Assembly: GCF_002245535.1 (NCBI RefSeq)
Contig: NZ_NKCN01000003.1
Span: 62,001 to 126,000, forward strand
Direction: 5' to 3'
Length of the DNA: 64,000 nucleotides
Origin: Mycobacterium lehmannii
GTDB lineage: Bacteria; Actinomycetota; Actinomycetes; Mycobacteriales; Mycobacteriaceae
The notes below the pieces were generated by a model that did no database searches, was not told the origin of the DNA, and worked only from the letters and a program-made list of their open reading frames with translations. Both the position numbers and the translations under genes were made by a program. Below, one piece after another: positions 59,173 through 64,000 of this stretch (within the stretch, counting starts at the first letter, position 1; the number at the start of each line of letters is the position of its first letter).

Positions 59173-59190
59173 AATCGCAAGTACTTGATA
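59173..59190. promoter_or_regulatory. AAGTACTTGAT box upstream of the KshB-like reductase
   Basis: AATCGCAAGTACTTGATA with inner CAAGTACTTG palindrome, 11 bp before the ATG at 59202. Nearly identical to the reverse-strand site at 54615 and similar to 47430. Two adjacent boxes here suggest cooperative binding. Confidence 0.6.
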
Positions 59191-59201
59191 CTGTGGTGAC
59201 G

Positions 59202-60215
59202 ATGTCCGATGACGAGTTCGCCCGACTGCGCATCAAACGCGTGGTGCACGAAACCAGCGACGCCGTGTCGCTGGTTCTCGATGTTCCGGCGGACTGCTCT
59301 GATCGCTTCGTCTACAAGGCGGGTCAGTTCCTGACGCTGCAGGTCAGGGTTGACGGAGACGACCACCGCCGGTGTTACTCGATGTCATCGTGCCCGCACA
59401 ACGGCAACGACCTGCAGATCACCGTCAAGCGCGACCCGGGTGGGCTGGTCTCGAACTGGCTCAACGACACCGCGCAGGTGGGTGTCGAGATTCACGCTTC
59501 GCCACCCGACGGTCGATTCCTGCTCGGCGACACCGAGCGCGACATCGTCGCGTTCGCCGGCGGCAGCGGTATCACCCCGATCTTCTCGCTGATCGGCTCG
59601 GCGTTGGTGAGCACCCGCAGGCGGGTCAGGCTGTTCTACGCCAACAGAAGCCGCGATTCGGTGATCTTCGGCGAGCCGCTCACAGCGCTGGCCGCCGCCA
59701 ACGCCGAGCGCCTGTCGGTGACCAACCACTTCGACGACGAAGCCGGCGTCGTGCAGGCCGCGGCGGTCGAGGCATTCGCATCGGCGAGCGGTGACGTCGA
59801 CTACTACATCTGCGGTCCGGGGCCGTTCATGGACACGGTGGAGAACACGCTGTTGAGCATGGGCGTGCCGCGCGAGCGGCTTCACCTCGAACGGTTCACG
59901 GTGGCACCGGTTTCCGACGAGGTCGCCGCCACCTCGGAGCAAACCGAGGAGGTGGTCATCGAACTCGATCGCAAGTCCACCATCGCGCCCTACCGGTCGG
60001 GTAACACGCTGCTGCAGACCGCGCGCATGGCGGGGTTGCGTGCGCCCTCGTCATGTGAGACGGGTTCATGCGGAACGTGTATGGCGCGCATCGTGTCCGG
60101 AAGCGCTCGCATGCTCAACAACGATGCGCTCGATGACGACGAAGTGGCCGAAGGTTGGGTGCTGACATGCCAGTCGCTGCCGACGAGCCGAACGGTCCAC
60201 ATGATCTATGAGTAG
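59202..60215 (+). CDS. Ferredoxin--NAD(P)H reductase with C-terminal 2Fe-2S domain (KshB-like)
   Basis: 337 residues. FAD-binding CYSMSS (R-x-Y-S type, RRCYS) near 49-53, NAD-binding FAGGSGITPIFSLIGSA near 122 and CGPGPFMDTVENTL near 205, then a plant-type ferredoxin domain with C-x4-C-x2-C (SSCETGSCGTCM) near 285 and a distal Cys in LTCQS. Closely resembles KshB, the reductase of 3-ketosteroid 9-alpha-hydroxylase. ATG at 59202; GTGs at 59193 and 59196 are alternatives. Likely electron donor for the Rieske enzymes in this window. Confidence 0.9.
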   Translation: MSDDEFARLRIKRVVHETSDAVSLVLDVPADCSDRFVYKAGQFLTLQVRVDGDDHRRCYSMSSCPHNGNDLQITVKRDPGGLVSNWLNDTAQVGVEIHASPPDGRFLLGDTERDIVAFAGGSGITPIFSLIGSALVSTRRRVRLFYANRSRDSVIFGEPLTALAAANAERLSVTNHFDDEAGVVQAAAVEAFASASGDVDYYICGPGPFMDTVENTLLSMGVPRERLHLERFTVAPVSDEVAATSEQTEEVVIELDRKSTIAPYRSGNTLLQTARMAGLRAPSSCETGSCGTCMARIVSGSARMLNNDALDDDEVAEGWVLTCQSLPTSRTVHMIYE

Positions 60216-60245
60216 AAGACGAGGTCGGCTGATGGGACGGACGCG

Positions 60246-60989
60246 ATGACTCGGGTCGCGGTGGTGACTGGCGGTGCTTCGGGCATGGGGGAGGCGACGT
60301 GCCACGAGCTCGGCCGTCGTGGGCACAAGGTGGCCGTACTCGACGTCAACGGCGAAGCGGCCCAACGGGTCGCCGAGAAGCTGCGGGCGGACGGCGTGAC
60401 GGCTCTGGGAGTGGCCGCCGACGTGAGCAATCGTCCGGCGGTCGAGGAGGCGTTCGCGAAAGTGCGGAGCGAGCTGGGGCCGGTGCACATCCTGGTCACC
60501 AGCGCCGGTGCCGTGGACTGGGCGGCTTTCACCGACATCACGCCGGAGGCGTGGCAGCGGCTCATCGACGTCAACCTCACCGGAACATTCCACTGCTGTC
60601 AGGTGGCCGTGCCCGACATGCTCGACGCGGGCTGGGGTCGCATCGTGATGATCTCGTCGTCCAGTGCGCAGCGCGGCTCTCCCCGGATGGCGCACTATGC
60701 CGCGTCCAAGGGTGCATTGCTCTCGCTGACCAAATCGCTTGCGCGCGAGTACGGACCGGCCGGGATCACGGTCAACAACATCCCGCCGTCGGCCATCGAG
60801 ACACCGATGCAGCATGCCGGTCAGCAGTCCGGACACCTGCCGTCGAACGAGCAGATGGCCGCGACGGTCCCGCTCGGCCACCTCGGCACCGGCGAGGACA
60901 TCGCCGCGGCCGTGGGCTTCCTGTGCTCTGAGGAGGCCGGTTTCATCACCGGTCAGATTCTCGGCGTCAACGGCGGGTCGGTGCTGTGA
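60246..60989 (+). CDS. SDR family oxidoreductase
   Basis: 247 residues. VAVVTGGASGMGEATCHELG, LVTSAGAVDW, Ser in MISSSSAQRG, YAASKGALLSLTKSLAREYG, and FITGQILGVNGG. Lies between the KshB-like reductase and Rieske copy C on the same strand, 30 bp and 45 bp away. Probably oxidises the hydroxyl introduced by one of the oxygenases. Confidence 0.87.
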   Translation: MTRVAVVTGGASGMGEATCHELGRRGHKVAVLDVNGEAAQRVAEKLRADGVTALGVAADVSNRPAVEEAFAKVRSELGPVHILVTSAGAVDWAAFTDITPEAWQRLIDVNLTGTFHCCQVAVPDMLDAGWGRIVMISSSSAQRGSPRMAHYAASKGALLSLTKSLAREYGPAGITVNNIPPSAIETPMQHAGQQSGHLPSNEQMAATVPLGHLGTGEDIAAAVGFLCSEEAGFITGQILGVNGGSVL

Positions 60990-61034
60990 TGGCCGCCCCG
61001 TTTTCCGCATACCGAACACGACACGGAGGTTTCC

Positions 61035-62306
61035 ATGGCTAAGTGGCCAAAGCCCGCCGAGGGTAGCTGGACTGAGCATTATCCGCAGCTGGGGACCGGA
61101 CCGATCTCGTTCCGTGACTCGATCTCGCCGGAGTTCTACGAGCTCGAACGCGAAGCGGTCTTCAAACGCGCCTGGCTCAACGTCGCGCGTGTCGAGGAGC
61201 TGCCGCGCGTCGGAAGCTACCTGACCAAGGAGATCGACGCCGCCAAGACGTCGGTGATCGTGGTGCGGGGTAAGGATCAGCAGATCCGCGCGTTCTACAA
61301 CATCTGCCGTCACCGCGGAAACAAATTGGTGTGGAACGACTTTCCTCACGAAGAGGTCAAGGGCACCTGCCGACAGTTCACCTGCAAGTATCACGGGTGG
61401 CGCTACGACCTCAAGGGCGATCTGACCTTCGTGCAGCAGGAGGGCGAGTTCTTCGGTTTGGACCACCAGCGGCACGGGTTGAAGCCGGTGCAGTGCGATG
61501 TCTGGAATGGGTTCATCTTCATCAACTTCGATCCCGAGCCGCGGTGGACGCTGCGCGAGTTCCTCGGCCCGATGATCACCGCGCTCGACGACTATCCGTT
61601 CGAATTGATGACCGAGCGTTACGAATTCGAGGCGCGCAACAACAGCAACTGGAAGATCTTCGCCGACGCGTTCCAGGAGTACTACCACGTGCCCTCGCTG
61701 CACTCGCAGCAGGTGCCCAGCGCGGTGCGCCAGCCGAACGCGACGTTCGAATGCGGTCATTTCCAGATCGACGGACCACACCGCCTGGTGTCGACGGCGG
61801 GCACCCGGCGCTGGCTGCTCGACCCGGAATACATGTACCCGGTCGAACGGGTCACGCGCTCTGGGCTCGTGGGGCCGTGGCGCACCCCCGAGACGCATCA
61901 GTCGGCCGGCCTGAACCCCGGTGGCATCGAACCCTGGGGCATCACCAACTTCCAGATTTTCCCGAACCTGGAGATCCTCATCTATCACGGCTGGTATCTG
62001 CTGTATCGGTACTGGCCGACGTCGCACAACACCCATAAGTTCGAGGCCTACAACGCATTCCATCCCGCCCGCACCGTGCGCGAGCGCATCGAACACGAGG
62101 TCGCTTCGGTGGTGCTCAAGGAGTTCGCGCTGCAGGACGCGGGAATGCTCGGCGGCACGCAGGCGGCGCTGGAGTACGGCCTGGGGGAGCCGATCGTCGA
62201 CGACTATCCGCTCAGCGACCAGGAGATCCTGGTGCGCCACCTGCACCACGAGGCCGTCAAGTGGGTCGAGGAGTACAAGGCCGAGCGCTCGCCGGTGGGG
62301 GTGTGA
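61035..62306 (+). CDS. Rieske non-heme iron oxygenase, alpha subunit (copy C)
   Basis: 423 residues. C91, H93, C117, H120 (CRHRGNK ... CRQFTCKYHGWRY) and iron site E215-x2-H218-x4-H223 in DAFQEYYHVPSLH. Starts MAKWPKPAEGSWTEHYPQLG after GGAGGT. The Rieske domain closely matches copies A and B, while the C-terminal substrate domain differs more, suggesting a different substrate. In an operon with the KshB-like reductase, SDR, small protein C and a TauD-type dioxygenase. Confidence 0.91.
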   Translation: MAKWPKPAEGSWTEHYPQLGTGPISFRDSISPEFYELEREAVFKRAWLNVARVEELPRVGSYLTKEIDAAKTSVIVVRGKDQQIRAFYNICRHRGNKLVWNDFPHEEVKGTCRQFTCKYHGWRYDLKGDLTFVQQEGEFFGLDHQRHGLKPVQCDVWNGFIFINFDPEPRWTLREFLGPMITALDDYPFELMTERYEFEARNNSNWKIFADAFQEYYHVPSLHSQQVPSAVRQPNATFECGHFQIDGPHRLVSTAGTRRWLLDPEYMYPVERVTRSGLVGPWRTPETHQSAGLNPGGIEPWGITNFQIFPNLEILIYHGWYLLYRYWPTSHNTHKFEAYNAFHPARTVRERIEHEVASVVLKEFALQDAGMLGGTQAALEYGLGEPIVDDYPLSDQEILVRHLHHEAVKWVEEYKAERSPVGV

Positions 62307-62308
62307 CC

Positions 62309-62638
62309 ATGACGCGTCTGCCCAGTGCGTTCGCGGAGTTCGAGTCGTTCGCCGAGACGTGGTGCCTGCCAACCGAAGCCGAGAGGTGGGCCACCCGGAT
62401 GGCCACCCCGATGCCGCAGATCCGGGAGTTCTACGACGCGTTCACGCCGCGCTTCGAGGAAGCGATCGACTACTGCGACAAGTTCCCGCTCGACGACCTG
62501 CCCGAAGACGTGCTGAACCTGCTGCATCTCATCTACTCGATGATCATGGTGTCGATGGCCGTCGAGGTGTTCGGTACCCAGAAACCCGCCGACTCCGCCG
62601 ACGCGGTGATGAACCGCGTCAGCGCGCCGGTGCCATGA
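62309..62638 (+). CDS. Small helical protein paired with Rieske oxygenase (family member C)
   Basis: 109 residues. AFAEFESFAETWCLPTEAER, EFYDAFTPRFEEAIDYCDKF, PLDDLPEDVLNLLHLIYSM. The middle is close to member B, but the C-terminal SFP-x-E-x-WKQP segment is changed to SMAVEVFGTQKP. ATG 2 bases after the Rieske stop; a GTG at 62303 overlapping that stop is the alternative. Divergence of this member parallels that of its Rieske partner. Confidence 0.8.
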   Translation: MTRLPSAFAEFESFAETWCLPTEAERWATRMATPMPQIREFYDAFTPRFEEAIDYCDKFPLDDLPEDVLNLLHLIYSMIMVSMAVEVFGTQKPADSADAVMNRVSAPVP

Positions 62639-62651
62639 CGAAGGAGACACC

Positions 62652-63497
62652 ATGAGCCTGCTCACCATCACCAAGCTGACCGCATCGGTCGGCGCGGAGG
62701 TGACCGACGTCGATTCCGACGCGCTGGCCCACGACGACGCGCTGGGCGCAGCGATTCTGGATGCGTTGGAGGACAACGGCGTACTGGTGTTTCCCGGGCT
62801 CGGGCTGACGCCGGAGGCGCAGGTGGCGTTCTGCCGGCGGCTCGGCGAGATCGACCACTCGTCGGACGGCCACCATCCGGTCGCCGGCATCTACCCCGTG
62901 ACGCTCGACAAGTCGAAGAACGCTTCGGCGGACTATCTGCGGGCCACGTTCGACTGGCACATCGACGGATGCACGCCCACCAACGACGAGTGCCCGCAGA
63001 AGGCCACCGTGCTCTCGGCCAAGCAGGTCGCCGAGACCGGCGGCGAGACCGAGTTCGCGAACTCATATGCGGCCTACGAGGCGTTCACCGACGAAGAAAA
63101 GGAGCGTTTCGGGGCGTTGCGGGTGGTGCATTCGCTGGAGGCCTCCCAACGCCGGGTCACGCCGGACCCGTCGCCCGAGCTGGTCGCCAAATGGCGGTCG
63201 CGACCCACCCATGAGCACCCGTTGGTGTGGACTCACCGCAGCGGCCGCAAGTCGCTGGTGCTGGGTGCGTCGGCGGATTACGTCGTCGGTATGGACGTCG
63301 ACGAGGGTCGGGCGCTTCTCGCCGAACTCCTCGACCGCGCCACCCAGCCGCAGCTGGTGTACAGCCACCGCTGGACCGTCGGCGACACGGTGATCTGGGA
63401 CAACAACGGAGTTCTGCACCGCGCCGCGCCTTATGACCCGAACTCACCCCGCGAGATGCTGCGCACGACGGTGCTGGGTGACGAGCCGATCCAGTGA
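62652..63497 (+). CDS. TauD/TfdA family Fe(II)/2-oxoglutarate dioxygenase
   Basis: 281 residues. Metal triad H103-x-D105 (FDWHIDG) and H256 (GVLHRAAPY), with R267 or R271 (PREMLRTT) for 2-oxoglutarate. AAGGAG precedes the ATG. Last gene of the Rieske C operon before the P450. It would hydroxylate or cleave an ether/sulfonate-like bond in the substrate or a later intermediate, at the cost of 2-oxoglutarate. Confidence 0.88.
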   Translation: MSLLTITKLTASVGAEVTDVDSDALAHDDALGAAILDALEDNGVLVFPGLGLTPEAQVAFCRRLGEIDHSSDGHHPVAGIYPVTLDKSKNASADYLRATFDWHIDGCTPTNDECPQKATVLSAKQVAETGGETEFANSYAAYEAFTDEEKERFGALRVVHSLEASQRRVTPDPSPELVAKWRSRPTHEHPLVWTHRSGRKSLVLGASADYVVGMDVDEGRALLAELLDRATQPQLVYSHRWTVGDTVIWDNNGVLHRAAPYDPNSPREMLRTTVLGDEPIQ

Positions 63498-63586
63498 ATC
63501 GCGTCGGCGCATAGGCGCTGAGCACCGGACTCGCGCGCCCGCGCGTTGACGCAGGGCGTGCCGCTATGGAAATCTGATACCCAGAT

Positions 63587-63605
63587 ATGAGAATCACGTT
63601 CTCGT
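63587..63605. promoter_or_regulatory. Operator box upstream of the P450 at 63634
   Basis: ATGAGAATCACGTTCTCGT: the left half is identical to that of 18133 and 27102, and the inner GAGAAT-N3-GTTCTC is the same as at 27102. Ends 28 bp before the ATG. It places this P450 in the same putative regulon as the P450 at 15921 and the AhpD/Rieske operon. Confidence 0.66.
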
Positions 63606-63633
63606 ACGTTGAGATCGTCGAAATGGAGGGCGC

Positions 63634-64000
63634 ATGACCGAGGACCTCACCACGGTCGACTTCTTCCGGGACGGGCGCCTGACGGACGACCCGTACCCGT
63701 TCTACGAGGCGCTGCGCAACAAGTGCCCGGTCGCCCGTGAGGACCACTACGGCGTGACGATGGTGACCGGCTGGCAAGAGGCCGTGGATGTCTACAACGA
63801 CGCCGAGACGTTCTCGTCGTGCATCTCCGTGACCGGTCCGTTCCCGGGCTTCCCCGTTCCGCTCGAAGGGGACGACGTCACCGACCTGATCGTCGAACAC
63901 CGCGACGAGATCCCGTTCAGCGACCAGCTGCCCACGCTCGACCCGCCGACGCACACCAACCACCGCGCCCTGCTGATGCGGCTGATCACGCCGAAGCGCC
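63634..64000 (+). CDS. Cytochrome P450, N-terminal part (runs off the window)
   Basis: 122 residues visible. Start MTEDLTTVDFFRDGRLTDDP and the segments TGPFPGFPVPLEGDDVTDLI and LPTLDPPTHTNHRALLMRLI align with the P450 at 37894 (GGPFPPLPFVPEGDD, MDPPAHERARSLLTKLLTP). The heme loop is beyond the window. GGAGGG precedes the ATG and a GAGAAT-N3-GTTCTC operator lies upstream. Confidence 0.86.
   Translation, partial: MTEDLTTVDFFRDGRLTDDPYPFYEALRNKCPVAREDHYGVTMVTGWQEAVDVYNDAETFSSCISVTGPFPGFPVPLEGDDVTDLIVEHRDEIPFSDQLPTLDPPTHTNHRALLMRLITPKR

Noticed and set aside
60066..62372. 768-residue open frame on the minus strand
   Set aside because: Shadow of the SDR and Rieske copy C genes; composition dominated by Arg/His/Val/Asp with no domain.
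1..64000. CRISPR arrays, tRNA or rRNA genes, insertion sequences, prophage genes
   Set aside because: Looked for regularly spaced repeats, cloverleaf-like or rRNA-like sequence, transposase or integrase motifs; none seen.

Overview
High-GC actinobacterial chromosome, almost certainly an environmental Mycobacterium/Mycolicibacterium. The evidence is a dense population of acyl-CoA dehydrogenases, acyl-CoA ligase, cytochromes P450, F420-type luciferase-like monooxygenases, mycofactocin-type short-chain dehydrogenases, a WS/DGAT wax-ester/triacylglycerol synthase, and an acyltransferase / fadD12-like / WS-DGAT arrangement that resembles the Rv1425-Rv1428c neighbourhood of M. tuberculosis (recalled, not searched). 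About 63 genes cover nearly the whole window. No gap exceeds 300 bases, and no rRNA, tRNA, CRISPR or transposase was seen. LAYOUT: 1-5938 (+) is a translationally coupled run: end of an amidohydrolase, an M24 peptidase-fold pair (one with intact, one with degenerate metal ligands), an enoyl-CoA hydratase-like protein and a double-CaiB CoA-transferase. 6061-8895 holds two SDRs and an epimerase. 8990-12837 is the fadD12-like lipid block. 12975-15880 has a quinone oxidoreductase, an APH-fold kinase and a mycofactocin-type SDR. 15921-20171 has a P450, a TetR regulator, an acyl-CoA dehydrogenase and an enoyl-CoA hydratase. 20206-21302 is a DUF559-type nuclease-like gene enclosed by inverted 62-bp repeats. 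27073 down to 21321 (-) is one overlapping operon: AhpD-like protein, Rieske oxygenase, small helical protein, amidohydrolase, SnoaL-like protein and an acyl-CoA dehydrogenase pair. 27334-35118 (+) is a near-complete beta-oxidation operon (amidohydrolase, dehydrogenase, SDR, CoA-transferase, hydratase, thiolase, dehydrogenase). 35121-39183 has an LLM oxidoreductase flanked by palindromic repeats, a second mycofactocin-type SDR, a TetR and a P450 with shared operators. 39337-47401 has a TetR plus orphan protein, a kinase/dehydrogenase pair like split ACAD11, a TetR, SDR, VOC, LLM, EthD-like protein and epimerase. 47458-53037 has a dehydrogenase, then an AveC-like membrane protein / MoxR ATPase / VWA operon with a divergent TetR. 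53064-64000 has an aldehyde dehydrogenase, two more Rieske-plus-small-protein modules, a KshB-like reductase, amidohydrolase, MarR, TauD-type dioxygenase and the start of a P450. HOW IT FITS: this is an oxidative catabolic island. P450s, Rieske oxygenases and a TauD-type enzyme would oxygenate a hydrophobic substrate; SDRs and the aldehyde dehydrogenase oxidise alcohols to acids; amidohydrolases hydrolyse or open rings; and ligase, transferases, dehydrogenases, hydratases and thiolase run CoA-ester breakdown. The substrate cannot be read from sequence; steroid- or terpenoid-like compounds are a guess from the KshB-like reductase and KstR2-like boxes. MOST NOTABLE: (1) a small helical protein of about 110 residues that follows each of three Rieske oxygenases; (2) the AveC-like/MoxR/VWA operon; (3) a repeated operator ATGAGAAT-N3-ATTCTCAT at four promoter regions; (4) a second shared box AAGTACTTGAT; (5) the repeat-bounded nuclease-like gene; (6) a 22-bp perfect palindrome in the linker of the double CaiB protein.
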